A DNA stretch of 64,000 nucleotides from UBA6244 sp965140775 (GTDB taxonomy: Bacteria; Bacteroidota; Bacteroidia; Bacteroidales; F082). Where the stretch lies: the NCBI GenBank assembly GCA_965140775.1, contig OZ223471.1:2790001-2854000 (forward strand), in the 5' to 3' direction. The position numbers and the translations under genes are program-made. Shown here in pieces: positions 44,618 through 52,942 of the stretch. The notes under the pieces were generated by a model. It ran no database searches. It saw only the letters and a program-made list of their open reading frames with translations, and was not told the origin of the DNA. The first letter of the stretch is position 1. The number at the start of each line of letters is the position of its first letter.

Positions 44618-45103
44618 ATGAAAAAACTTAGTCTGTTGTTTATTGTCGGAATTATTTTTTCCCTGACAAGTTGCCAAGAATCCACAAACCAAAAAAGCAA
44701 TAAAACCATCCAATCGGTGCCTACCCAAATGATTTCCATTCAGGCTACAGAACTACCCGTGGCCATGGACAGTGTGGACGAATTGCAGGTAAAACTCACC
44801 GGCACCATAGTTGAAGTCTGTCAGGCCTCAGGTTGCTGGATGGACATTGACATGGGTAACGGAGAACGCGTTTTGGCCACTTTTTCGCCCGATGTGTTTG
44901 TTGCTCCCAAGGATGCCGCAGGAAAACAGGCCACCGTGGAAGGAACAGCAAGCAAAGTGATTATACCGGTAAAACGTCTTCAGTTGCAAGCCGCCGACGA
45001 AGGAGCTACTGAAGAAGAAATCAACGCCATTACCGAGCCTGTGGCTGAGTACAGTATTGAAGCTGTGAAGGTGGAGATTAGGGATGAAGGAGTGACTGAG
45101 TGA
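44618..45103 (+). CDS. Lipoprotein with DUF4920-like domain
   Basis: A 161-residue lipoprotein (LIVGIIFSLTSC-type lipobox, cysteine about 19). The domain after residue 55 shows the G-T-I-V-E-V-C-Q-A-S-G-C-W-M-D-I pattern that marks DUF4920, with two cysteines that could bind metal or form a disulfide. The function is unknown, but its place before SCO and the caa3 genes suggests copper or heme handling (inference). The last codons and the stop lie inside a short gagtgac repeat. Confidence 0.75.
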   Translation: MKKLSLLFIVGIIFSLTSCQESTNQKSNKTIQSVPTQMISIQATELPVAMDSVDELQVKLTGTIVEVCQASGCWMDIDMGNGERVLATFSPDVFVAPKDAAGKQATVEGTASKVIIPVKRLQLQAADEGATEEEINAITEPVAEYSIEAVKVEIRDEGVTE

Positions 45104-45113
45104 CGGAGTGACA
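45090..45113 (+). repeat. Three 8-bp gagtgac repeats
   Basis: gagtgact, gagtgacg and gagtgaca follow each other and span the stop codon of the DUF4920 gene. They look like the start of a dispersed repeat rather than a regulatory site. Confidence 0.7.
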
Positions 45114-45240
45114 GAGGAGCTAAAGCCCACAACCAATGCCAACGGCCACCCAGATGGTTATTAGGGAACAGTCCATGCCAATCTTCACCTCCTGCACCTA
45201 TGCTATATATCACATAAACACCGAATTAAGCAAAATAAAA

Positions 45241-45270
45241 TTGTAGTTATTTATATTTAGTCTAAATTAG
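45241..45270 (+). promoter_or_regulatory. Promoter of the SCO-caa3 operon
   Basis: TTG at 45241-45243 and TAAATTAG at 45263-45270 (one mismatch to TAnnTTTG) are 19 bp apart. The start codon of the SCO gene lies 44 bp further on, and no closer pair was seen. Confidence 0.55.
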
Positions 45271-45314
45271 CGCAGTGAAAATTAGTTCATTATTTCAAAT
45301 ACACTACGCTCAAT

Positions 45315-46106
45315 ATGAATATATTACAGAAATGGCCCACCATCACCTTGATGGTTTTTATTTCTTTTTTAATCATTAATACCCCAACACAAGCCCAGGA
45401 AGAACTCGGGGTTTACGAACATCTCGACGACACGATCTCCGGAAATCTGACCTTTACCGACGAATTGTACAACAAGGTAAACCTCAAGCAAGCCATTGAT
45501 AAACCTACCATTCTGGCGCTGGTTTACTACGAATGTCCGGGAATATGCTCTCCCCTGCTCAATGGATTGGCGGAAGCCATGGAAAAGGCCGACATAGAAT
45601 TGGGCAAAGACTACCAGGTATTTACGGTGAGTTTCAACGATACCGAGAAGCCTCCGTTGGCCATGAAGAAGAAAAGCACTTATGCCAAACTGCTCACCCA
45701 TGGCGACACCGACAATGGCTGGCACTTTTTTACCGGCGATAGCAGCAACATCTACCAATTGCTCAACGAAGTTGGGTTTAAGGTTAAAAAAGAAGGAGAT
45801 GAATTTATTCACCCGGGCACACTCATCGTACTGAGTCCCAACGGAAAAATCACCCGCTATTTGTATGGCAGCACCTACTTTTTGCCTTTCGACATCAAAA
45901 TGGCGGTGGCTGAGGCAGCTCAGGAACGTTCAGGCCCCACCATCAACAAGATGCTGAATTTTTGCTTTAGCTACGACCCCGAAGGCAAGAAATACGTGTT
46001 TAACGTCACCAAAATATCCGGATCCATCATCCTGTTTTTTGCCCTGGCATTTTTGGCCACCCTTGCTTTGAAAGGCAGAAGAAAAAAAACCACCAACACC
46101 AAATAA
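45315..46106 (+). CDS. SCO family copper chaperone
   Basis: A 263-residue protein with a signal peptide (about 12-29), a thioredoxin-like domain with CPGIC at 74-78 and the metal histidine in FIHPGT at 166, and a C-terminal membrane segment (IILFFALAFLATLAL). SCO proteins insert copper in the CuA site of subunit II. The gene is placed first in the caa3 set, 10 bp before subunit I. Confidence 0.92.
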   Translation: MNILQKWPTITLMVFISFLIINTPTQAQEELGVYEHLDDTISGNLTFTDELYNKVNLKQAIDKPTILALVYYECPGICSPLLNGLAEAMEKADIELGKDYQVFTVSFNDTEKPPLAMKKKSTYAKLLTHGDTDNGWHFFTGDSSNIYQLLNEVGFKVKKEGDEFIHPGTLIVLSPNGKITRYLYGSTYFLPFDIKMAVAEAAQERSGPTINKMLNFCFSYDPEGKKYVFNVTKISGSIILFFALAFLATLALKGRRKKTTNTK

Positions 46107-46116
46107 TCCCATAGAA

Positions 46117-47730
46117 ATGACTTCAATCGCTACTCAGCAAATCAATTACCTCAACGTAAAAAAAGGGCTTTGGTCGTGGATTTTCACCCTCGACCACAAA
46201 CGCATTGCCCTGCTGTATCTCTATTCCATTGGCGCATTTTTCCTGGTGGGCGTGGCCCTGGGAGTGGTGATGCGACTGGAACTGTTTAACCCCGGGCCGG
46301 ACATCATCCAACCCCAAACCTACAATCAGGTGTTCACCCTACACGGGGTGATCATGATTTTTTTGTTTATCATTCCCAGCATTCCGGCGGTATTTGGCAA
46401 CTTTTTTCTGCCCATCATGCTCGGAACGGACGATGTGGCTTTCCCAAGGCTAAATCTTCTGTCGTGGTGGCTGTATGTGCTGGGCGCCTTGTTTGCCCTT
46501 TCCACCCTGATTTTTGGTGATGGTCCGGCAGATACCGGTTGGACGTTTTATGCACCATACAGCGTAAAGACGGGCACCAATGTTTCCATGTCTGTTTTGG
46601 CGGCTTTCATTCTGGGATTTTCGTCCATCCTCACCGGATTAAATTTTATTGTAACCATTCACCGCTTGCGCACGCCCGGCATGAGTTTTAATAAAATGCC
46701 ACTGTTTGCCTGGTCGTTGTATGCCACCTCTTGGATTCAGGTGTTGGCCACTCCCGTAATTGGCATCACCTTGCTCATGATCGTTGCCGAGCGTGTATTC
46801 GGTATCGGCCTTTTCGATCCGTCCATTGGTGGCGATCCCATTTTGTATCAGCACTTGTTCTGGATATATTCCCATCCGGCGGTTTACATTATGGCGCTTC
46901 CTGCCATGGGGGTTGTGTCTGAAATCATTCCCACCTTTGCCCAACGAACCATTTTTGGATACAAAGCCATCGCGTATTCCAGCATGGCCATTGCCTTTGT
47001 GGGTTATTTTGTTTGGGGACACCACATGTTTACCTCAGGCATGAGCGGAACCGCAGCCATTGTATTTTCCATTCTGACCTTCATGGTGGCCATCCCAACG
47101 GCGATTAAAGTATTCAACTGGTTGGCAACACTTTACAAAGGATCTATCGACATCAAAGTTCCATTGTTGTTTGCGCTGGCATTTATCTTCAACTTCCTGA
47201 TTGGCGGTTTAACCGGATTGGTTGTGGGGGCTTTGGCTGTGGATGTACATGTTCACGACACCTATTTTGTGGTGGGACACTTCCATTACGTGATGTTTGG
47301 CGGCACCGGATTTGCCTTTTTTGGCGCCCTGCACTATTGGTTTCCCAAAATCTGGGGCAAGATGTACAACATGACCCGTGCTTACGTGGCCTTTGGCTTT
47401 CTGTTTATCGGTTTTAACATTCTGTATTTCCCCATGCTCATACTTGGCGTGATGGGAATGCCACGTCGCTACTACGATTATCTTCCCGAATTTCACACCC
47501 TGAATCAGATTTCTACCATAGGATCGTGGATTCTGGTGGTGGGATTATTGCTGATGATATATAACCTGGTGGCCGGGTTCCGCAAAGGTAAAAAAGCCGA
47601 CGGCAATCCCTGGCATGGCATCACCCTCGAATGGCAAACCGCCTCTCCTCCACCCTTGCACAATTTCGATCAGATGCCTGAGCTGCCCGCAGGAGGCCCA
47701 TACAATTATCCCAACGCAAAATCTGAATAG
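46117..47730 (+). CDS. ctaD: caa3-type cytochrome c oxidase subunit I
   Basis: A 537-residue heme-copper oxidase subunit I with twelve membrane segments. The heme and CuB ligands are visible: LHGVIMIFLFIIPSIPA (heme a histidine), SHPAVYIMALP, WGHHMFTSG, and VHVHDTYFVVGHFHYVMFGG. It is the catalytic core in the inner membrane and reduces oxygen to water while pumping protons. It lies 10 bp before subunit III. Confidence 0.96.
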   Translation: MTSIATQQINYLNVKKGLWSWIFTLDHKRIALLYLYSIGAFFLVGVALGVVMRLELFNPGPDIIQPQTYNQVFTLHGVIMIFLFIIPSIPAVFGNFFLPIMLGTDDVAFPRLNLLSWWLYVLGALFALSTLIFGDGPADTGWTFYAPYSVKTGTNVSMSVLAAFILGFSSILTGLNFIVTIHRLRTPGMSFNKMPLFAWSLYATSWIQVLATPVIGITLLMIVAERVFGIGLFDPSIGGDPILYQHLFWIYSHPAVYIMALPAMGVVSEIIPTFAQRTIFGYKAIAYSSMAIAFVGYFVWGHHMFTSGMSGTAAIVFSILTFMVAIPTAIKVFNWLATLYKGSIDIKVPLLFALAFIFNFLIGGLTGLVVGALAVDVHVHDTYFVVGHFHYVMFGGTGFAFFGALHYWFPKIWGKMYNMTRAYVAFGFLFIGFNILYFPMLILGVMGMPRRYYDYLPEFHTLNQISTIGSWILVVGLLLMIYNLVAGFRKGKKADGNPWHGITLEWQTASPPPLHNFDQMPELPAGGPYNYPNAKSE

Positions 47731-47739
47731 TATCTCCCT

Positions 47740-48363
47740 ATGAACCAACATTTCACCTTACCCAATTCAGGGCATAACTACGATGCCAAGGCCTCAAAAA
47801 TGGGCATGTGGCTGTTTTTATACACCGAATTATTGCTTTTCGGAGGCTTATTTTTGGTGTACATGGTCTATCGTTCGCTCAACGAAGAAGCATTTTTGGT
47901 GGCCTCCTTCAACCTCAATGTGTGGCTCGGGACGGCCAATACAGTGGTACTGCTCACCAGCAGTATGACTGTGGCCATGGCCATAACGGCGCTTCAATTG
48001 GGAGATGCCAAAAAATCGGTGATGCTTTTGTGGCTCACCATCCTGGCTGCCCTGTTTTTTCTGGTGGTAAAATATTTTGAATGGACGGCCAAATTTGAAC
48101 ACGGATTGTTTCCCGGCATGGATCACTTTAACCACTTGCCTGTGGGCGAAAAACTTTACTTCTACCTGTATTTCTTCATGACCGGACTGCATGGTTTGCA
48201 CGTAATCATCGGTGGCATTTTCATTATCGTGGTCATCAATCGCATCAAAAGCGGACGTGTGAACCAACAACGCTATCAGCTGTTGGAAAACTCAGGACTC
48301 TACTGGCATTTGGTTGACCTTATCTGGATTTACTTGTTTCCTTTATTCTATTTAATACACTAA
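47740..48363 (+). CDS. ctaE: Cytochrome c oxidase subunit III
   Basis: A 207-residue protein with about five membrane segments. The signature is clear: KMGMWLFLYTELLLFGGLFL at the start, FYLYFFMTGLHGLHVIIGG in the middle, and LLENSGLYWHLVDLIWIYLF at the end. It supports oxygen and proton access to subunit I. It is 9 bp after subunit I and 2 bp before the subunit IV gene. Confidence 0.95.
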   Translation: MNQHFTLPNSGHNYDAKASKMGMWLFLYTELLLFGGLFLVYMVYRSLNEEAFLVASFNLNVWLGTANTVVLLTSSMTVAMAITALQLGDAKKSVMLLWLTILAALFFLVVKYFEWTAKFEHGLFPGMDHFNHLPVGEKLYFYLYFFMTGLHGLHVIIGGIFIIVVINRIKSGRVNQQRYQLLENSGLYWHLVDLIWIYLFPLFYLIH

Positions 48364-48365
48364 TT

Positions 48366-48677
48366 ATGAAGCATCCACATTCTACCAACGAATCGCATGC
48401 GGAACATATCACGCCGTACCGCGAGCATGTGGGCACCTGGGCCGGGCTCATCCTGCTCACCATGATGACCGTATTTATTTCGGTATTTGGCGCCGACTTG
48501 CGCACCCTCACCGTGGCCACTGCCCTGTTGATAGCCAGCGTAAAAGCCCTCGTGGTGGCATATTATTTCATGCACCTGAAATACGATCCGAAAATTTACC
48601 GCGTCATGATGGGGATTGTGATGACACTGTTCACCGTCTTTTTAGTCATGGTTATTATAGATTACTTAACACGATAA
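48366..48677 (+). CDS. ctaF: Cytochrome c oxidase subunit IV family protein
   Basis: A 103-residue protein with three membrane segments and the pattern YREHVGTWAGLILLTMMTVF, then KALVVAYYFMHLKYDPK. This is the usual form of the short bacterial subunit IV (CtaF/CyoD-like). It is tightly packed between subunits III and II. Confidence 0.88.
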   Translation: MKHPHSTNESHAEHITPYREHVGTWAGLILLTMMTVFISVFGADLRTLTVATALLIASVKALVVAYYFMHLKYDPKIYRVMMGIVMTLFTVFLVMVIIDYLTR

Positions 48678-48683
48678 AAATTT

Positions 48684-49589
48684 ATGAATGCTTCAAATTT
48701 TGTTGAAGGTGTTGATTTTACGCTTTATTTAATACTTGGAATTGCGGTATTTTTTCTGGTGGGCATTACCAGCACCATGATCTATTTTTTGATCAGATAC
48801 CGGAAAAAGAGAAACCCGGTGGCCACCAATATTGAAGGCCATGTGGGACTGGAAATTGTTTGGACGGTGATTCCTACCATACTGGTAATCATTATGTTTT
48901 ACTATGGATGGACGGGCTACAAACCCATGCTGAAGGCTCCTGAAGGTGCCATGGAAATTGAGGCCACCGGACAAATGTGGAAATGGACCTTTGTATATCC
49001 TGACGGCAAAACCGTTGACTCGCTGGTACTTCCCATCGACAAACCCGTAAAACTCAACCTGAAAAGTCCGGATGTGCTGCACAGCCTGTACATTCCCGCG
49101 TTCCGCCTCAAACACGATGTGGTGCCGGGCGGCGAAAATACCATGTGGTTTATTCCGCAAAAATTGGGAACCTACGACATACTTTGCGCAGAATATTGCG
49201 GACAATTACACTCCTACATGTTGAGCAGCGTTACGGTAGTTCCCGAAGCGGAATACGAAACATGGCTCAAAAGCACTCCCGACCTGAGCAACGAACCTCC
49301 CGGTTTATCGCTCATGAAAAAAAATGCCTGTGTATCGTGTCACACATTGGACGGAACCCGCCTGGTGGGTCCCTCGTTTAAAAACCTCATGGGTCGTGAA
49401 GAAACAGTGGTGATTGATGGAAAAGAACAAAAAATAGTCGTTGATCGCGATTTTATCATGCAATCCATCAAAGAGCCCAACGCGGCCATTACAGCCACCT
49501 ACCAACAAGGCTTGATGACACCCTACAAAGACATCCTGAGCGATGAGGACATCAACCACATCATCGACTACATCGAAACCTTGAAATAA
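48684..49589 (+). CDS. ctaC: caa3 oxidase subunit II with cytochrome c domain
   Basis: A 301-residue protein. Two membrane segments (about 13-33 and 56-76) precede the cupredoxin domain. CuA ligands are C168, C172, H176 and M179 (CAEYCGQLHSYM) with the first histidine in LHSLYIPAFRLKHD. A cytochrome c domain follows with CVSCH at 216-220 and a methionine late in QQGLMTPYKDILSDEDI, which makes this a caa3-type enzyme. There is no lipobox. In most operons subunit II comes first; here it comes after III and IV. Confidence 0.95.
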   Translation: MNASNFVEGVDFTLYLILGIAVFFLVGITSTMIYFLIRYRKKRNPVATNIEGHVGLEIVWTVIPTILVIIMFYYGWTGYKPMLKAPEGAMEIEATGQMWKWTFVYPDGKTVDSLVLPIDKPVKLNLKSPDVLHSLYIPAFRLKHDVVPGGENTMWFIPQKLGTYDILCAEYCGQLHSYMLSSVTVVPEAEYETWLKSTPDLSNEPPGLSLMKKNACVSCHTLDGTRLVGPSFKNLMGREETVVIDGKEQKIVVDRDFIMQSIKEPNAAITATYQQGLMTPYKDILSDEDINHIIDYIETLK

Positions 49590-49595
49590 CTGGCT

Positions 49596-50456
49596 ATGAG
49601 AGAGAAAATAAAATTGCTGTTGGAGCTCAACAAGGTGAGAATTACCTTCGCGGTAACGCTAACCATGCTGGCCGGATATGCCTTGGCTAAAAATACCATC
49701 GACACCGGAGTAATACTGCCCATGTTGGGGATATTTGTGTTGGCCTGTGGTTCGGCTGCACTCAACCATTTTCAGGACCGCGACCGCGACGGACTAATGG
49801 CCCGCACCATGAACCGCCCCATACCTTCCGGAAAAATAAGCGGAACCTGGGTGTTGGTGATCGCCTTCGTGGAAATCGCCTTAGGTACTTACCTTATTTA
49901 CCTGGGAAGCAACTTTTTGGCCGCTCAGTTGGGGCTGCTCGCGCTCATTTGGTACAACGCCATTTACACCCCCTTAAAGCGCAAAACCGCCGTGGCCGTG
50001 ATTCCCGGAAGCATCATTGGTGCCATTCCCCCCATGGTTGGCTGGGTAGCCGGTGGCGGTTCCATTACCGATCCCCGATTACTCATTTTGGGATTCTTCT
50101 TTTTTGTTTGGCAGGTTCCTCATTTTTGGTTGCTCATGCTCAATTACGGAAAAGAATACGAAAAAGCCGGATACCCGTCCATTACTGCAAAAATCAGTCA
50201 CCAGCAGATTAAAAACGCCACCTTTGTATGGACCGCAGCCACGGCCATAGCAGCCCTGATGCTTCCCGTTTACGGGCTGGTGGGCACCCTGTTTTTTAAG
50301 GTGATCGTAGTGCTGGCGGCAGTTTGGCTGGTGGCGGTGTTTTCTCCATTGCTCAAAACAAAGAAAACCGATTTCAACCCGTTTTATTACTTTATGCGCA
50401 TCAACTATTTTGTGTTGGTGATGATTGTAACGCTGAGCATAGATCCGTTGTTTTAG
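49596..50456 (+). CDS. ctaB: Protoheme IX farnesyltransferase (heme O synthase)
   Basis: A 286-residue UbiA-family enzyme with about nine membrane segments. The motifs are clear: KVRITFAVTLTMLAGYAL, the N-H-F-Q-D-R-D-R-D-G-L-M-A-R-T aspartate motif, NAIYTPLKRKTAVAVIPGSI, and GFFFFVWQVPHFWLL. It makes heme O from heme B. A separate CtaA was not seen in this window, so the heme A step must lie elsewhere. It is the last gene of the caa3 set. Confidence 0.95.
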   Translation: MREKIKLLLELNKVRITFAVTLTMLAGYALAKNTIDTGVILPMLGIFVLACGSAALNHFQDRDRDGLMARTMNRPIPSGKISGTWVLVIAFVEIALGTYLIYLGSNFLAAQLGLLALIWYNAIYTPLKRKTAVAVIPGSIIGAIPPMVGWVAGGGSITDPRLLILGFFFFVWQVPHFWLLMLNYGKEYEKAGYPSITAKISHQQIKNATFVWTAATAIAALMLPVYGLVGTLFFKVIVVLAAVWLVAVFSPLLKTKKTDFNPFYYFMRINYFVLVMIVTLSIDPLF

Positions 50457-50545
50457 AGATTATTGCATATAGAAGTCGCGGATTGGTGAGGTAAAAACGA
50501 TGTGTCGGCCCAGTTGCCCGGCGAGATGATTTTAGGTAAAACTTG

Positions 50546-50926
50546 TTAGGTAAGCAACCACCTTAAGGCAGCCTTTTCGGTACTAAATACTTGTACATCA
50601 AAGCCAACTTCGTCGTACACCTTTTGTTCAAAAAGCATGGAAGCCGCAGTGGATCGGGGATCTTCCAAAATCAGGGCTTGTTTTTTACCTCGCACCATAT
50701 TTTCGATATTTCGCATGAAATTAACGATTTCTGTTACCTCCTCTACTGAAAAAATAAATCTACTCCTTCGATAATCTGAAAGCAGGTTGTATTTCATTTG
50801 GGTAAATTCGGGCATGGCCAACAATTGCGTCCAAACTTCACCAATATTTTCCGTGGTTAAAAAACCCGAATGTCGGTAGATGATCAGCTTACGGTCGTGG
50901 TCTATGTCTAAGGTGTATTCCATCAA
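50546..50926 (-). CDS. SpoIIAA/STAS-like small protein
   Basis: A 126-residue soluble protein. The alternation of strands and helices, starting MEYTLDIDHDRKLIIYRHSG and with a central SDYRRSRF stretch, fits the small SpoIIAA-like/STAS-like fold found in many Bacteroidota. It stands alone on the minus strand between two plus-strand respiratory units. An ATG pair (MM) at the start makes the exact first codon uncertain by 3 bp. The role is unknown. Confidence 0.55.
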   Translation of the reverse strand: MMEYTLDIDHDRKLIIYRHSGFLTTENIGEVWTQLLAMPEFTQMKYNLLSDYRRSRFIFSVEEVTEIVNFMRNIENMVRGKKQALILEDPRSTAASMLFEQKVYDEVGFDVQVFSTEKAALRWLLT

Positions 50927-51331
50927 TTAGTCTTTGGTATGAATAATAGAAACAGATTAATATCCAAATTGAGATTGAAATCAGGATGAGTTGGCGAGGT
51001 AAAGTTAAAATAAAAGTTCAGATTTATAGACACTTCAGACGGATTTTTGAAGGGAAATCAATGAAACACGGATAATTCAATTAAACCACACAGATATGGC
51101 TTACTTCTACAACTTCACAAACTTCCTATTAATAACCTGTTCAGAAACAAAGATCAAGAGGATAAAACTGCCTGAAGACAGCATGTTCACCTCCAATCCT
51201 AACAATGAAAAACTTTTCTTTTAAATCAAACAAGTACCCTTCATATCCCATACACCCAATAATTGTACACGATCAATCCCAAGCCCACACAGGTCGATAA
51301 AGTCGGTAACCTGATTGGGATAAATTTCAAT
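50927..51331. other. Intergenic region (405 bp)
   Basis: AT-rich; no gene, hairpin or repeat was recognised. It holds the end of the esterase transcript and the promoter of the STAS-like gene. Confidence 0.5.
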
Positions 51332-52507
51332 TTATTGTTTTGCAGACCGTTCGCTTACATCACTTACATACGTATCAAAAAGCCAAAGATAGGCATCTGC
51401 AAACTGATCGCGCCAAAAGGATTCGGAATGTGTACCTCCTTGTATTTCTTTGGAAACCAATTCGTTTTCACCAAAACCCATCACAGCAAGGCTATCGTTC
51501 ATATTCCACATTCCCCGGGTATATTCATCGCCTTCGGCACCACCCATGAGTTGATAAATCCGCATGGGTTCCTGCTTTTGCACGCCGGAGGTAAAAACCC
51601 ACACCGAATCGGATATCCAATAGGCCGGCGAAAAGATACCCGCTTTACTAAAAACATCTTGAAATTTCAGGGCAGCATATTGCGAAATCAATCCGCCCAT
51701 GGAGCTGCCCATAACACCCGTATTCTCCCTGTCGGGAAGGGTTCTGAAATTTTCATCGATGTAGGGTTTGAGGGTTTGCACAAGAAAATCTACATATTCA
51801 TCACCCAAGCCACCACCATACTGATTATTTATCCAAGGAAGGTATTCGTTGATGCGTTCGGTTCCGCCATGATCAATTCCCACCACGATGGGCACCCGAA
51901 ATCCCTGGTCGGACAAGCCATTCAATGTTTCGTCCACCTCCCACTCACCCACGTACGAGGTGGTGGCATCAAAAAGATTCTGTCCGTCGTGCATGTACAA
52001 AACCGGATAACGCTCATCGCTTGTGTCATAATTGGGGGGCAGGTAAATCCAGATACGCCGATTTCTGTCCAATTGCGGCATGTAGAAACCATTGTCTAAC
52101 ACCTGCACGTTGGCCGCAGCAGTCGAGCCGCCACCACCGCCTCCCAAATCAGTCCATTGAGCGATGACAAAGTAGGTAGTACTTCCATTTCCAAAAACAA
52201 ACTGTCGATCGGGGATTTCTTCTCCATTGGCTCCCTTTTCCACCCGATACCAATCGCCTCGGGTAAATTTGAACGAAATGGTGGTTCCCTCCGTTTGTTG
52301 AGGCATGACGATCGACCATAGACTGTCTGAATTTTTGGTCAGTTGATAGGCTTCATCCCCCGGATTCCATGAGTTGAAGCTCCCTGCCACAAAAATATTT
52401 TCTCCGACAGGAGTATCCTCAGGAATGGATTGAAGTATAAAGGCGGCTTGCGACCAACCACCGACAAAGAGTAACAAGAGAATAGAAAGGGTAATAATTT
52501 TTTTCAT
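51332..52507 (-). CDS. Exported esterase (alpha/beta hydrolase) with a starch-binding-like N-terminal domain
   Basis: A 391-residue protein. A longer frame opens at 52597, but the ATG at 52507 starts a clean signal peptide (MKKIITLSILLLLFVGGWSQ). Residues about 22-125 look like a CBM20/CBM48-type domain (NIFVAGSFNSWNPGDEAY, then FKFTRGDW). After a glycine-rich linker comes a putative-esterase (enterochelin esterase-like) fold: RRIWIYLPPNYDTSDERYPV, MHDGQNLFD, and the nucleophile elbow G-S-S-M-G-G with serine 269. The acid and histidine follow later, the histidine probably in GGTHSESFWRD. Two -7-like sites (TAGTTTTG at 52562-52555 and TAATTTTG at 52572-52565) lie upstream. It probably acts on a sugar ester in the periplasm. 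Confidence 0.85.
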   Translation of the reverse strand: MKKIITLSILLLLFVGGWSQAAFILQSIPEDTPVGENIFVAGSFNSWNPGDEAYQLTKNSDSLWSIVMPQQTEGTTISFKFTRGDWYRVEKGANGEEIPDRQFVFGNGSTTYFVIAQWTDLGGGGGGSTAAANVQVLDNGFYMPQLDRNRRIWIYLPPNYDTSDERYPVLYMHDGQNLFDATTSYVGEWEVDETLNGLSDQGFRVPIVVGIDHGGTERINEYLPWINNQYGGGLGDEYVDFLVQTLKPYIDENFRTLPDRENTGVMGSSMGGLISQYAALKFQDVFSKAGIFSPAYWISDSVWVFTSGVQKQEPMRIYQLMGGAEGDEYTRGMWNMNDSLAVMGFGENELVSKEIQGGTHSESFWRDQFADAYLWLFDTYVSDVSERSAKQ

Positions 52508-52692
52508 CAGACAAAAATCGGAAACAGGTATAAAAAATGAGCATAAATATTTATCAAAACTAACCAAAATTATCTGAATCGGAATACTATTTTCCATCGG
52601 CTAATCCACTGCATATCCATTACTTACAACCCATGGTTCATAATTTTATATTAAATCTGACTCCATATATGGTTTACTTATGTAATAAATCA

Positions 52693-52700
52693 TATATTTG
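52693..52700 (+). promoter_or_regulatory. -7 element upstream of the cytochrome bd operon
   Basis: TATATTTG is an exact TAnnTTTG match, 25 bp before the ATG of the DUF4492 gene. A GTTTAC at about 52672 could serve as the -33 element. Confidence 0.55.
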
Positions 52701-52725
52701 GAACTTCAAACTACGATAAAACTAA

Positions 52726-52938
52726 ATGGCTCTCATTCAACGAATTTTTAACTTTTACAGAGATGGATTTCGCAGCATGACAGTGGGCAAGCGGTTGTGG
52801 CTCATTATTTTCATCAAGTTGTTTATCATGTTTGCCATCCTGAAGCTTTTTTTCTTTCCGAACTATTTACAAACCAATTTCAATACCGATGAGGAACGGG
52901 GAAACCATGTTCTCGAACAATTAATTAATAAAAAGTAA
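52726..52938 (+). CDS. DUF4492 small membrane protein, cyd operon
   Basis: A 70-residue protein with one membrane segment (about 24-45: LWLIIFIKLFIMFAILKLFFF) and the pattern FNFYRDGFRSMTVGKRLW before it, typical of DUF4492. In Bacteroidota this gene is found right before cydA, as here (4-bp gap). Role unknown, presumably assembly or stability of cytochrome bd. Confidence 0.88.
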   Translation: MALIQRIFNFYRDGFRSMTVGKRLWLIIFIKLFIMFAILKLFFFPNYLQTNFNTDEERGNHVLEQLINKK

Positions 52939-52942
52939 TATT

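Noticed and set aside
49596..50456. Calling the UbiA-like gene at 29113 a second heme O synthase
   Set aside because: The true heme O synthase at 49596 has all its motifs; the other protein lacks the NHFxDRDxD motif.
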